From Pipra filicauda (Eukaryota; Chordata; Aves; Passeriformes; Pipridae), in contig NW_024104620.1 of assembly GCF_003945595.2 (NCBI RefSeq), positions 4,025,927 to 4,089,926 of the forward strand: a stretch of 64,000 nucleotides of DNA. Reading direction: 5' to 3'. The position numbers were made by a program, and so were the translations under genes. The notes under the pieces were generated by a model. The model saw only the letters and a program-made list of their open reading frames with translations, did no database searches and was not told where the DNA came from. Positions 1 to 17,284 of the stretch are shown piece by piece; the stretch's first letter is position 1, and each line of letters starts with the position of its first letter.

Positions 1-164
1 CAGGAGTCTCCTCCTGCCCGACTGGAAGAGCCCTGGGTACACCTCAGATGAATTCTCCCTAGGGATGGAGGCCCCTCATCTTCCCTGGAAGCACTGCTTA
101 GGCCTTAGAAGAGTCTGGGGGGGTTGTTTTTACTCTCGTGGTGTTTTGGGTTTTTTTGCTGCAA

Positions 165-525
165 ATCACAGAATATCCCGAGTTGCAAGGGACCCACCAG
201 GATCATCCCGTCCAATTCCTGGCCCTGCACAGACACCCCAACACTCCACCCTGTCCTGAGAGCATTGTCCAAACCCTCCTGGAGCTCTGGCAGCCTTGGG
301 GCCGTGACCACGGCCCTGAGGAGCCTGTTCAGTGCCCGACCACCCTCTGGGGGAAGAACCTTCTCCTGAGATCCAACCTGACCCTGCCGTGACACAGCTC
401 CAGCCGTTCCCTGGGTCCTGTCACTGCTCACACAGAGCAGAGATGGTGCGGCACCGCACGAGGATGTTGAAGACCCCAGTGAGGTCTCCCCTCAGTCTCC
501 TCCACGCTGAACAGACCAAGTGACC
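165..525 (-). mobile_element. CR1 LINE 3' fragment
   Basis: The + strand reads as the reverse complement of a CR1 3' end. It opens with a cacagaatatcccgagttg-type terminus, runs through the 'gggacccaccaggatcat' block, the 'gcccgaccaccctctggg' block and the 'gaggtctcccctcagtctcc' block, and ends near the 'gaacagaccaagtgacc' motif. These are hallmark segments of avian CR1 3' ends. It is 5'-truncated, as CR1 copies usually are. It stops just short of the TARDBP CpG island. Confidence 0.85.
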
Positions 526-559
526 GAGTTGGGGTTGTTTTTTTTTTCAGTCAGGAGCT

Positions 560-4552
<3,993 letters not shown>

Positions 4553-4707
4553 ACGCAGTGGGCTCTGATACTGACTCTATGGTGGGAAATCAAATTTTTC
4601 TAACTCATGGTAAGTATACTGTAAATTACATATATACTAAAGTTTTCCAAATCAATTTGTTCAGTGTGCAGTATATTCAGCAGTATTTTTGACATTTTTC
4701 TTTTTTT

Positions 4708-4746
4708 AAAAAAAAAAAAGAAAAAAAAAAGAAAAAGAAAAGAAAG
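4708..4746 (+). repeat. A-rich purine tract in TARDBP 3' UTR
   Basis: A nearly pure A tract interrupted by single G residues, immediately after a T run (4701-4707). It lies about 155 nt downstream of the TARDBP stop codon. From memory, the human UTR has only a short A-rich stretch here, so this looks like a lineage expansion. Confidence 0.8.
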
Positions 4747-5515
4747 GTAAAAGGAATTTTCTAAGTTTTGTTACATATCTAGTTGGAATTCTGAATGTTT
4801 GGAAGTGGACTGCTGTTTGCCCGACAGGTGAACTAACACTACAGTCGATAGGAAAGGTTTCTCCTGTAATACTTTATCCCTTGTTTCCTGGCTACCTGAA
4901 TTCTTTGCATGTTCAAAATGGAACCATTGGTCAGAAACAGCATTCTCTCCCTCTTGTTTTTAATTTGATCCCACCATAAGACTCTCCAAGTGCCCCGTTG
5001 GACAACACAGTGTCGTTTTTGTTTTGTGTTTTTGTTTAACACTGTCTCCCCTCCATACTAAAGTACGATATGAAGGCTTCATTTAATCTCCGCAGTTCAT
5101 CTCATTTCAAATGTGTATGGAAGAAGCACTTCATTGAAAGCAGTGCTGTAAATATTCTGCCTTAGGAATACTTCTGTCTACATGCTTTCTCATCCAAGAA
5201 TACTTCATCACACCGCACATGCTGCGTCTTAGACGGTGGGTGTTCCATTTTTATCCGCTACTCTTTATTTCATGGAGTCGTATCAACGCTGTGAACGCAA
5301 GGCTGTGAGATGGAACCAGAAGGCTGTTTGAACTTTTGAAACCTTGTGTGGGATTGGTGGTGGTGCCGAGGCATGAGAGGGCTGGTATGTGCGAGATAAA
5401 GGAGCGAGCGCATGCAGAGACCTGGTGGTGCAGTAATGGGATTTTATTTGACTTGGCGAGATGTCTCTCAATCCTGTGGCTTTGGTGAGAGAGTGTGCGG
5501 AGAGCAATGATAGCA

Positions 5516-5521
5516 AATAAA
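5516..5521 (+). terminator. Poly(A) signal AATAAA within TARDBP 3' UTR
   Basis: Canonical hexamer 964 nt after the stop codon, in a conserved-looking block. The recalled human sequence has AATAAT at this place, so use of the site in this lineage is uncertain. Confidence 0.4.
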
Positions 5522-5650
5522 GTACGAGTGTTTATTGCATTCAAAGGACATCCACATGTGGAAGACTTTAAGTGGGTTCTCTACCTAGTTAATCAATTAG
5601 TTGAATGTGTTATGTGAAATGGAATATTTGTATTTCTTTTCCCTTATGTC

Positions 5651-5772
5651 AACTGCTGTGAATGCTGTATGGTGTGTGTTTTTTTTCTGTTAATGATCTG
5701 TAAGTGTGGTAATGTGACTTGAAGACGATGGGGTTTGTGATGAGAACATTGAGCTTGTGGTGTGCTTTGCAG
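5651..5772 (+). promoter_or_regulatory. UG-rich TDP-43-binding-type region in own 3' UTR
   Basis: The segment holds UG repeats (ggtgtgtgtt, gtaagtgtgg, cttgtggtgtgctttgcag), a GTAAGT donor-like site at 5700-5705 and an AG acceptor-like end at 5772. It lies about 150 nt upstream of the proximal poly(A) signal at 5920. This corresponds in position and content to the TDP-43 binding region through which TDP-43 lowers its own mRNA. Function is inferred from the known mammalian element. Confidence 0.6.
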
Positions 5773-5919
5773 TAGCTCTTGTAGCAGAGATCACTAGAGC
5801 TCAGTGTGCCTCTCCAGGGTGGAAGTTCCACTGTCTGTAAGATATCCATAAGAATGCTGTTTGCTGCAGTTTCGTGTTTGGATGCTTTTTATAAGATTTG
5901 TCACTGTAGGAAATTCTTA

Positions 5920-5925
5920 AATAAA
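5920..5925 (+). terminator. Proximal poly(A) signal of TARDBP
   Basis: AATAAA in the context cttaaataaaactgattt, matching the recalled proximal poly(A) site of mammalian TARDBP. It gives a 3' UTR of about 1.4 kb. Confidence 0.7.
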
Positions 5926-7291
5926 ACTGATTTAAGTAATATGTGTCTTTGTTTTGCAGCCCTGAATGCAAAGAATTCATAGCAGTTAATTAATTTTACC
6001 CTTTTGAGATGAACTTCTGTAAAGCTTTTTGCAGTCACTCGGTTTGTTTCAGATAAGCAGGTTCTAAAGGAGCCACCGCCACACCTCTAAGCCACTGTAC
6101 CCTTGCACTGTGCAGTGCCATAGATCTAAAATCCAGGTCCCACACCTTGGGGAGCCCGCACCTAGACTGGTAAGCAGCTCCCTCCAGATTCCATCTGTGC
6201 CAAGGAACGGGACTTGTTCGGTTAGGAGTCGGAGTTCCTCATCAGGAGGGGGTTGGGGGAGACAGACACTTGCTGTCCACAGCACCTCCTTTGGGGATGG
6301 ATGTGTTTAACTTGTTTTTAGACCAGCCCACTCATGGGAAACAGGCTCCTGCCACACTTCCAGCCCAGAAGAACACTATTAACTCCTGGTGAAACTAGTC
6401 AGGAAAGACCTTCCAGCGAATAAAGCACCAGTAAATATAAACAGGCTGATAAATTCTGAGTCTGAAAAACTTAAGTTTATGACAGGTGTCACATAAGGGG
6501 CAGCTTCTTAAGGAAGGGCAGGATGTTTGAGCAGAAACTGGTGGAAGGGAAGTTCCACTGGTGGTAGGAGCTTGAGGAATTGTTTCACCTACTTGGGCTT
6601 GAAACCCACTGATCCCTGTTGTTCTGTGCACCGTAATCCTGTGCTGGAGCTGTGAACAGTCTGAATTGGGATATTTACACAGTTTTTAACCTATATAACT
6701 TTTCAAGTGAGATCTTCATTACTGTGTATCCTACTGAGGCTTGTGAAGGGCAGAGCACCTAAACAGCAGACAAAAGTGCACGGCTGAGTTTTCCACCTGC
6801 AGTATGAAAAAATCAGCTGTATCTCGATGTACTTGGTTTAAAGAGGGTTTCTAAACACTCAGGCTGAGAAGTAATCCTACACCTTTGTTCATATTCCACT
6901 GCAAAAAGTTGCTTACATTTTTTTTTCCTGCACCTAAGTCGGAATAATCTCCAAACTCTGTCCCATCTGTGAATTTTGCATTTTAGCACTTGCACTATTA
7001 CCAGCTACTTCTGCTGAGTAACACTTAAAAATGGTATTCTTGGACCTCCAAAGACTAACTGTGACCCCCTGCAAGGAACTTCTTGGTAAGTTTTTGTAAT
7101 TAGCATGGTTTTAATTCTGTTTAAATTGTTCAGGCTTAGGTTTTAAGTGGCTGGTTGGCAGCATTGAGTAGTCTTTGCTAATCATTTTAGCCTTCCTTGA
7201 CCTTCAAACAAAATACCCAAAAATTTTAGAGTAATTTTCAAGTTTCAGTAGCATTTTTTAACTGCTTTGCATATTCTAGTGTTTATAAGTA

Positions 7292-7297
7292 AATAAA
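7292..7297 (+). terminator. Distal poly(A) signal of TARDBP
   Basis: AATAAA about 2.74 kb after the stop codon. It follows the last block resembling the TARDBP UTR (6960-7080) and fits the known long TARDBP isoform of about 2.8 kb of 3' UTR. Confidence 0.6.
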
Positions 7298-7320
7298 CTA
7301 TGATTGAAAATACATTGAAG

Positions 7321-10300
7321 TGTTTCGAGTCTTGATTTTTTTAAAGATACTTCATTTTCAATGATATTGTTCTAGAAAGTGAAATATTAATGAAAGAATG
7401 TGAGATACAAGGAAGAGAAAGTTTATATTGTAAGGGGGCTATATAATTTTTTTAAACTATTTATTTAAACATTTTTAAACATTTTATAAACATTTTTTTT
7501 CTGACCTTGCTTTTAATTAATTCTGAGAATCTGTTGCAGCTGTTCTGCCCTCCCCCTCACCTGCTGTCACCTGAGATCCATCTTCTCCTGGTAAACAAGC
7601 AGGTGTAAGAGTGGGACTAATTGGGACTGCCTGCTCCACTCTAACCAATACCATGATCAAAGTGGACAAGATCATTTTTATAACCTTCAGGAATTATTTT
7701 TGTCTGGCCTTCTTCATAGTGTTTGCTCAAAATCTCCAATGTCCTGCTCGAAGCTGAGGGGTTTCTTTGATCAGCTACACCACGAGCAGCTGTTAGAGCT
7801 GTTGTCACACACAGCTGATCCTCCTGATCCTCCTTTCCCTGTAATTACACCACTTGCCAGGGAAACTCTCCAGGCTCCCCTTGCTCCACAAAGTGCAAGA
7901 CAACAAAGGCAGCCAGAGCTGTTTAACAGTTTGAGATCTGAACACTGAATTATTGTGCTTATACGGATTAAATTAAGTTAATGATTCTAAATGTAATTCC
8001 TAGATTGTTTTGGAATGGTAAAATTGCTTGCAAATGAATATTTGATTTAGAATACAATTTTCATTAGTAGTGCATCCCTTGGAAAAGTTCTGTAATCAAG
8101 AGAGACAGCATTGCTGAGGAATTTGGGCATGGAGAAGGAAATGCATTTGTTCTGAATGTAAATTAAGGTAATTGGAATATATGGATATTCTAATCTAAAA
8201 GATAAGAGCGACAATTATGCTATTACATTGTAAAATGTTTCTCCCAAAACTCAGTCTTGGATCTTGACTAATTTTACAGTGTAATTAATGTAGCAGTTCA
8301 GGCATTAAAAAACAAAATTCCCCAACCCTGTACTGTGCAGCGAGGGAATGCAGTGGCTTTTCCCCTCACAAGTACTGCTAGAGTGTGGTTCAGAAATCTT
8401 CCTGTCAGAAACAATGCCAAGCAATTTAAAAGCAACAATTTAGTTAATTATGAAACTGCATTCTCCAAAAGAGCTGGAGTAAAGGAGAACTGAACTGAGT
8501 TTAGGGCATTAATCTGCAATGCTGGCTGTGCTGGGGAGACTCAGGAAAGACCAAGGCATGTAAAATAGTAAATGGTTTAACAAATCTAAGGTCAGTATTA
8601 GTTATTACAGTCACACCATGGGGTTATCATAACATTTTCAGTTTTCTTAGTGTTAAACAGCACCTGTAGCACTTGCCAGTCTGAAAATCAGCGTAACAAA
8701 GGTGGTAATTGGTTGTTAAAATGAACATTCTGCAGTGAAGTGGTTCTGCCTCACCAGCTTAGAGGTACTAAAAGAAAGCCAGGAAAGCCACAGGGCTGTA
8801 CCTGCTCCTGTGCAGGTGGAATAGCTGAGTGGGTGACTGTGCCCAGCCCAGCACGGGCAGGTCACTGCAGGCTGGAGCTGAGGCACGAGCTGCAGTGGCT
8901 CCAGTGTCCATCACCACGTGGATCTTGACCTGCATCCCAGAGACAGCACAAATGAGAACCAGGGACTGGAACAGCTGGGCACTGGTTAACAGCAGGAGTT
9001 AGGCATCCTCAGACAACATATTTTAGGTGGCTTTTGAGTCCCTTCGGGCTCCTGAGAAGGTGACTGTGTCACTTCCCCCCCTCGGGCTATTCCCAGGATT
9101 TAATCTATTAAATCCACTGATGGATTGGGAATGTAAGAAAGCTCCCAGCTGTGACTGAATGAAGCCTACCTGGGTACCTTTCAGCATTGCTTACACAGCC
9201 TTAAAAATGCAAATCCTTCCCACAGGCAAAGTTCCAGGTGTGTCCAGGTAAGGCAGGGACATTCCCTTTGCACCCCCCAGAGCCAAGGACCACGTTTAAT
9301 TCCATGTTTAGGCCCTACTGTTACTGTTGGCCTTTCCAGGGCAGAACAGGGCTTCACACTGGCCCTGAATTTTGTCACTGCATTTTCACACACCCCCAGC
9401 TCTCCCACTGTATGTGTGGAATCCATAACTCTCACATCAGTTCAGTTATTCTGGGTTTCTACATAAACAGTGCAGCTGTCAAATCAGACAGCCTAGAAAG
9501 TAACTGCTGAGTTAAGACTCTGCCTTCCCAAACCACCCTCACCTACCCGTGATTTTAAAGTTCCATAAGCATACACCTTCCAAAACTGCCTGCTGGGAAG
9601 CTCAGTTCAGTTACTAAGGAGTATGTGTGAAGTGCAGCTTTCAGCAGGAATGACCATGTATTCCTGTTTTAACTTCCCTGGAGAGATGAGTAACAAACGG
9701 AAGAACATCAGAAAATCTCACTACGCTGATCTGGTGAAATCTTTTGTAAAATCATCCTTTTCTTCCAACGTAATTAGAAGCAAATCTCTGAGCAGCAGCA
9801 AGGGTAGATGGACACGCAGATGTGCACAGGAGCAATTCTTCAGGGAGGGTATCAAAGGTCAGTTGCTGACAAACCCAGTGTGCTGAACACACCTCTAATT
9901 ACAGCACGCTGATGAGAAAGGGCACCTGCGTGTTTAATCCCCGGGAAATGGAGTCCAGGAGGGCTGACAAGGTTCACCCGTGTCGAGTAGTGATATCTCA
10001 TGTCACCAGAGAGCACAGTCGTCACCAGGACAGGCCGGGCTTGCACTGGTGCGCTGTGACCATGGGGTGGTGCTTCAGCACTGCGGCACACGGACCTGCA
10101 GCGGGGCACGGAGCACAGCGCTCCCCTTAGAGCCCATTTGTTGCTGCTAAGGGCTCTTCGGGGAGAGCACACCCTTTCTCTGCCCTTCCTCTGCACTTTC
10201 ACACTCGTGGATACAGATTTACAATTACTGAGAATTAAAGTTAAAACGGCGACTGACTCCCACCAAAGGGGAGCAGTGACCTGCACCGACAGGACCAGCC

Positions 10301-13300
10301 CAGGGTGGCTGTTGTCTCAGCACATACCTTGTAACTCTTGACAAGCTGGGAAAATTGGTCTCTAAAATAGTCATATGCCTGGATCCAAGCTGAACTGTAA
10401 GATCAGCTGCAATTCTGGGCTTCTCTCAGAACTTTACTTCAGAATTAAATTCCCTGGCAGCCACTTGGTTGGTAGGCACACTACTGAAAACAACCCATGA
10501 AACCACTGTTTCAAAGCACCAGTGTTTGGTCACTATTCAGGCCTTTCCAGTATGAAGTTCTGGGAACAGGGCAGAGATTGGGATGAAATCTAATTTGATG
10601 GCTTTAGTGAATTTTCCAAAAGAGGTGTTGAGAGGAAAAAAACCCCAAAGTGACAAAACTGAAGCAAGAAGAAGAAATGAACACATGGTGAAACATGGGC
10701 TGAAGAAGATGCAGTAAAAAAGCTGGGCCTGCCTCATAAAAGCTGTGATGAAATGCATTAAACCTCACCTTACCTTAAGGACATCACAGGGGCACAGCAG
10801 TCCTGGGTGTGTCTCCACATTAAAGGTCTCCACGAATTGCAGCACGATCAGGAAGCCTCTTCTATCTGGATCCTGTAGCTGCAGGAGCTGAGATCAGGTG
10901 TTGGACAGTCAGGGGCAGGGATTTCTCCAATTCTCTCAGTAAAAACGAGACTCTGACAGTGGGCTGGGAAAAAACAAACAACAGGAAATGATCATAGTTG
11001 TATTAACTCAGTTCAGCCACGCTGGGTAAAGGAGGAGGATCATTTTCTACACTAGTCTAGGCCTTCATGAAAGTTCTGGAGCCACAAATCTGTTGTGGTG
11101 GGTTGGGCACCAGCACTATCCAGCACTCCTGCCTCAGGAGAGGGGCAGGGAAGGACACCAGGAAAGCACCACTTGAACAGCCTGCAGGGCTGCAGGTCAG
11201 ATACAGGGGTGATAACTGGAAGCTCCTCAGAAACATTCCAAGGTGTTAAATTTGCAGCTTGTCTGCTGCTCCAGAGTGTGTGGAGTGGTAAGATAGCCAT
11301 CAGCTCTTCAGTTCCAGAAGCCTCTGAATGCAGCCCTTTCTTTTTAATGCCTTTGTTGCCAGACGTTTAGAATGTAATTGTATTCTCTGAGCGAAACCAG
11401 CTGTGCCTCTTGCCGGCACAATTGGAGCCACAAATGCTCCCTGCTGAAGAGAAGCAAGAAGGAACAGCCACAAGTGCCCCGAGGATCTCTGCTTGTTGAC
11501 AGCATCTGATCACTGTGAAGTGGTGCTTTGATCAGCTGGGAACAAAGGCTTTATGATGTGCTGCAAAAGCTGGATGAGCAATCCTGTAATTGATGAGGAA
11601 TGCTGGACTGGCTGATAACACCGGCAGATTTTTGCACCACTCTGACACTGAATTAATTGTAAGAGGGGAATTGTTTGACTTTGAATTGTATCCTCAAACA
11701 CACCATGCTAACCTCCACCAACAAAAATGCCATTATCCAGGCATTAATTAGAGATTATCGCCCAAAACCAGATCATACAGTTTGTCATTTTAATGGAAGG
11801 TGACCAAGTTGTGAATGAGAAAACTACTGTCCCTTAACTAACTATGGATTTTGTTAGCCAAGGTTCTAAGCTTCTTTTACTTCAGAGAATGAAGCTCGTT
11901 TTCACCCTATGCTTCTGTGTCAGCCCCACTTGTTGCCATGGTAAATATTTGGATTACAAGCGTTTACTGGGAAAGGAAAGCAAGAACAGGTAAAAGGATA
12001 ATCTTTTTGGTGTATGTTTGTGTGGCTCTCAGCCCAACTAAAATACCCCAACAGTCATGATGCACTTGGGCACCAAGTGTTCCTTTTAGCACAAGCTGTA
12101 ATTTCAGAACAATCTCCCTCCCTCTGTCCATCTTCCCAGAGAGTTACGAGCAGCTGCTTTTGTTTGACATGAACCTTTTCATCGCCCCGGTGCCTGAGCA
12201 CCTCTCAGTGTTCCAGATCATTCTCACAGGTTTTCAAACACAGCTGGCAGATACACAAACAGTTAATGAACACCTAGAAATGCCTATTCTGTTAAAACTG
12301 TGTGCTCTCCTAATTTATAAATCCTGTTTGGTCCAAAGAAATGGAGACAGCTTGACTAATTCACCTGGAGGTGCTGGCTGCCTCTGAATCCAGCCCTACA
12401 GCACCCTGCTTTGCACCAGCAGAGATCAGCTGAGCCACCAAGGGAATTCAGTCTTTTCCTTTCATGCTACACTTGTAGAGGATTATTAGTAAGTAGGTTT
12501 TTTTCCTTAATTATTACTGCCTCATTCTTCCCAGCTAAATGCACATTTCTGTAATGTCACTGACTGTCTCAAACTACAGAAGCATTTGACTATGTAAGAA
12601 TAAAGCACATTTTCCAGCACACTCTCCTGAGCTGCTTAAAATATTCCAGACACAGAATTCACTGCTTCTCCCAGGCTTTAAGATCCCACTCTAATGTCTC
12701 CTTCCACCTCCTGTAAGCCCAGGCTAAGAAACACCCCGAAATCTGTTTGATATGCAGACCTAGCATATCTATGCTCACCCCATGGAAGTGCAAAAAAAAA
12801 CCTGCTTCTCTTAAAACTGAAATTTCCTCATGCTGCCAGTATCTGTGCCAACTCCACAGCCCCTCCAGGAGTAGTCTGGAGGCAATTATAGGAAAAGATA
12901 GGGATGAAAACATGAAATCCTTAGGTGTGAGAAAAGACAGTGGGAGTTCCTACCCTAAGCATACAAGTCACAATATAATGAAGACTACCTTTATGCCCCC
13001 AACTCCCTACTGAAATCATTAGGAAGTTAGGATCTCAAATTCTTTGCCAGTTGTGCAACGGAATCCTTATCATATAACCTACAAAAACATTTGTCCCTGG
13101 GCATGGGACCTCCCATGCAAAGAAGGGATTACTCAGGTTGGTAAGGTTAAATTCTTTCTTACAAGAACCTCAGAATCAGAAGGCAGCAACACCTTGGCTT
13201 CTGTTTACCAAGGTGATCCATGTTATCCTTTGCTGAAAGTATGTTTAAAGGAATGTTATTAGACTAAAGCTCAGCATAAATACATGTAATAGAGAGAAAG

Positions 13301-16300
13301 GATGAAGAAAATCCCACTGTGTGATAACACAGATATGCCACAGACACAAAACAACAGTGTGTAAAACCACCACTGTAGCTCCTGAAAGCTGTTTACCTTC
13401 TCAATAATGAGGGCAAAGGAACACATGATGAATGTAAAGGGTGAAAACCACAAACCTGATACAAAGCCAGGATTATGCTCCTGCATGAAGGATACTTTAA
13501 ACAACACTCACAGAACTGTATTGTCCACTGAAGTGTGAGGGGCTGGCCAGGCTCACGGGTTGGACTCCAGGGATCCTCAGCCCGGGTCCATTCTGGCAAG
13601 GCACGTTCCAGAACTGCTCTGACTGCCCAGGTGCTGGTTCAGAGGCTCTTCGGGGCAGAGGCTGCTCTGTGTTCACATAGCAAAGAGCAGCACCACGCCT
13701 GTGCACAGAGCTGGGCTCCCCACACACTGCTACAGCTCAAACAAAACCAGTGCCCTGCCAGGAGCCCAGCAATTCAGAAAACTGGCCTTGTTTTGGAGGA
13801 CTGAAAAAGGAGAAAGACAGAGACTAATATTTTTTCATACTTCATTACATCTGTCTCCTTTCAATTCAATCCCTAATGTTGATGTAAGATTTTCATGATA
13901 CAGTTTGGGAAAAATGTGAATCATCACCAATAAACTCTCTTGACCTGTGCTCACATGAACAGCCAGAACTGGCTGACCCAACAGAAGACACTCTGCTAAT
14001 CCAAGGGAATCTGCAGCTTGAAGATGAAAAGGCTCAGACTGGACCTTACTTTTCTCCTAATACCTTCTGGATGTGGCCACTGGGAGTTCCCTTTGTCAGG
14101 GCAGTATTTTTTTCCATAATTCGGTGAGCAAGAAAGTCATAAACACCCAGCACAAAAAGGATCAAATGATTTTTTTAACATCTGCCAGCAGAAATGCTCT
14201 CCCTTGACTGCTCAGTCCGAGCTTTAGGGCTGTCCTGAGAGTGCTCAATTATGCCTAGGCCATATTTTTATTAGGATCACAGTGAACTGTTTGCCAGAGG
14301 CTTGAACCCTGAAAAATGGCCCCCTCAAAACTTGCGGGTCCATTGTCATTCTCTCATTAGGGCCCCAACGAAAGGTGGGTCATAAATTGTGTCACTGATC
14401 CATGACAAAATTTCAGGCTGCTTTGATCACAATTCACTGTGACCATGAAACAGCCTCTGAACAGGATTAAACATGGCACAAGTAAGCCTTGGTAGTGCTT
14501 GCACAGCCACTCTACCCCCAGATCTGTTCCCTGCAGCACCCACCTCCTCGACACTTACTAAGCATGTTCCCAGTAAGTCAGGGCAGGGATGTTTCCTCTC
14601 ATTTTGCTTATGGATATTCAAAGCTGGTACCAAGTGATTTGCTCAAGGGAACATCAAAGCCTGCAAATGCAGTGGCCTGAAATGAGTTGTGTCCCACCTA
14701 AAAGACTTCATCTTTCCTCCCATGCTCACCTGGAAAAGGGTTCCTTCCCAGTTTATTCCACAGCTGGAGTAACCAAGCCTCATAAATAACAATCAAAAGC
14801 AACTCCTGCTAAATAGCAGAAATAAGGCAATACTGATTGGCTAATGCTCCTTAATCCCTCAAGCTTTTAAACAAAGCCTTGTCTTACCTTCAGCAGTTCC
14901 CCTAGAGCTGCTGAGCTCTGACTTGTTAAACTCCTGCAATAATCATCCCGTTTCCCCCCCAGAGCTGGGGGGCCCTAGTCCCTGACAAGTACAAAACACA
15001 GCATTTCTCCAGCATGTTTGAAGATGGTCCCTGCCCAAAGTGGGTACAGCCTAAATGGACATGAAATGGGGATCACTGTGGAGCAGGGAGAAGCACTTAG
15101 AGGCACTGAGACACCACAAGCAATTGAGCTGAAGAACAGCATTTCTGGTGTTGCATCTACATGGGGAGAGCACCTGTGAAGAAAAGGCACCTCAGCTGCC
15201 TGTGACATTCATATGACTTTACCAAACTCCTGGAACTCCAAAGTTTTTCTTACCAGAACCCACTTCAGCCATGAGGCCAGGTTCCCAATGGAGAAATGGC
15301 CAGAGTCACAAAATGGGGATAAAGAAAAATTCAGACCTTTCCAGAGAGTGAATGGGCTTTGAATAGCAAGTTTCAATCTACAGATCTGTGTGCAGACAGG
15401 AGTGTATCTAAAAGGACCATTAGGGAACAAAGGTGTGGTCATGGGTTTGTTGCAGTTTAAGAACTATGGAAGGTCAAGCAACAAGAGCTGGACAAGAAAT
15501 TCAAGAGTCTTCATGTTTAGCTGTGATGCTCAGGGGCCTTTCACAATTGGCTCCCCTCTTATCAGCTCTTGCCTTATCTACCTTCTTTTTTCCCAAGTGA
15601 CACATGGAAATGTGAGAAAATGAACGCCCCAGAGGCTGCCATCAGCTTTCAACAAGGAACAGCCTCTTTATTGTCTGCAGGAGGCAGGTCTGAAAGGCAA
15701 GGAACCACAGCAGACAAGTCATGGAACAAGAGAAGCCTGCAGCCCTTGGGCAGACTGCAACAGGCAGGTCAGGAGGGAGGGAAACCAGCTCTTCCCAGAA
15801 CATCTGTCTCCATCTCTGCCTAAGCGAGGAGAAGTTTAATTATCTGACGCTGGAAAATAAAGGAGAAAAAGAGCCTGTCAACAGCAACCTGCCCAGGCAG
15901 GAGCCCAACACTCACAGCTTTTGCCCTCATCTCATGAAGGAGGTCTGCAGAGACCTTGTCCTTGCAGCCCAGTGGCTGGAGCAGCTGCAGCCCTGAATCT
16001 AAGGGCTCTAAATGTGAGCAGGTTCCAGCACATCAGCTGCACCACAGAAATTCCCAATTCTCAATTCCCAACTCCTCCATCCAGGTAGCCCAGCCCTCTG
16101 CTATTGCTGAGAAGCTCCCTGTGCTCAGGCTCTGTTCAAGGAGGGGGACAGAACTGGGCACACACAAATGGTCAGTGCAGAGCTGACAGTTCACAGCTTT
16201 CCAGTTTGCACCTTTACATCAAGGGCAGACACAGGCTTTACAGTGCCAGTAAATCCATATACTTGTGCTAAAAGCCATCACTTCAGGACAGTCTGTTCCA

Positions 16301-17284
16301 ATACACTGGAGACATGAGGAGCTCAAATCTTGAATCAGACCCAGGCAGCCACGGCTGGAGAGAGTATGTAATGGGCCAGAGTTGGGAAGACAAATGCCAA
16401 GGCAACCTTAAGCACTGGAAGCTGGATCCAATTCTGTATTTCAGCACAGGGGAGCTCAAGGAAACCATCTTCCACCTCTGACAGTATTTATGAGCAGTAT
16501 GTGTGCTGGTTCTGTCCAGACAGAGTTCAGCTCCAGGTGGCAAAGCTGCACCCCCAAAGGATGGACCTCTCACCCTGTGTTTCACTGCACAGGGAATCCT
16601 GAGGTGTTGATCTTTTCCCCTGGTTTGACCTGAGCAGCAGAGCTGGGCAGCAGTGAGAGATCTCACAGTGTGAGCCCTCCAAACAAGAGATCCGTGCCTG
16701 GTCAGCCTCCCATTAATGAGTGGATCGTGGTAGCTGGTGTCAGTGATATGTGGATTGTGCTGCTTCTTGGCCTGTGGCCTTCCAGGGAAGAAAACTATTT
16801 CTCCATTAGACTTCACAATTCAATTGTCAGTTTTTCCAACACATCTACTAATCTGGGTCCAGACTACTCAGTATCTCAGTACCCAGGGAACAAGATGTAC
16901 TCAGTTTTGCAAGACTGGCTGCACTGGCAGCCATGAACACGGGAAGTGTCTGTGGTGGGAAGTGTAAGGCAAGTTTCTTGCCTCTCCCATTCAACCCACC
17001 TAAAGGTGAACAGAAGTGGAAAGGAGTAACCACAACCAAGTGCCATAGCACCATTTTACTGCCACACAAAATTGCTGTCCCTGATGGCAACCACTCTGCA
17101 AAGGAGGGCCTCTGCTCCCAGCCCTGACCAACCCCCTGAAGTGCCTTCCAGCTGCACCAGGTGAATAGGGAGAAGTGAAAACAACAGCAAAACCCCACAG
17201 ATTTCACCTTGTTGTTAGAGCCAGGACTGGATTGAAGTGGGTGTTGTAGGTAGGGAAGTATCTCCTGATCTATCAAGAGCTCAC
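7321..17284. other. Interval between TARDBP and the MASP2 EGF exon; no exon found
   Basis: In the known tail-to-tail TARDBP/MASP2 arrangement this 10 kb should hold the MASP2 CUB2, CCP1, CCP2 and serine-protease exons on the minus strand. By eye I find no open segment encoding a GDSGG, TAAHC or DIAL motif, nor a CUB2 SPEYP or CPYD motif. The sequence is mostly AT-leaning with no clear repeat. Short open frames here look random. Exons that are short and diverged could be missed without an alignment tool. Confidence 0.55.

Larger units (their letters stand above)
4553..7320 (+). other. TARDBP: TARDBP 3' UTR, long, with alternative introns and poly(A) sites
   Basis: Sequence after the TAG stop resembles the recalled human TARDBP 3' UTR in long blocks, roughly 4570-4700, 4850-5550, 5640-6000 and 6960-7080. 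A GTAAGT donor lies at 4610, shortly after the stop, and a strong TTTGTTTTGCAG acceptor ends at 5959. This is the arrangement used for 3' UTR splicing in TDP-43 autoregulation. Three AATAAA signals of interest lie at 5516, 5920 and 7292; a fourth AATAAA is at 6419. The distal end at about 7320 is inferred from the 7292 signal. Conservation should be checked by alignment. Confidence 0.8.

Noticed and set aside
9852..10286. 144-codon minus-strand open frame, checked as a MASP2 CCP or protease remnant
   Set aside because: Cysteine spacing and motifs do not fit a CCP module, and no His/Asp/Ser protease motifs are present.
16283..16816. 177-codon minus-strand open frame downstream of the MASP2 EGF exon, considered as a replacement terminal exon
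   Set aside because: No CUB, CCP or protease resemblance. I could not pair a convincing phase-1 acceptor with it, and composition looks non-coding.
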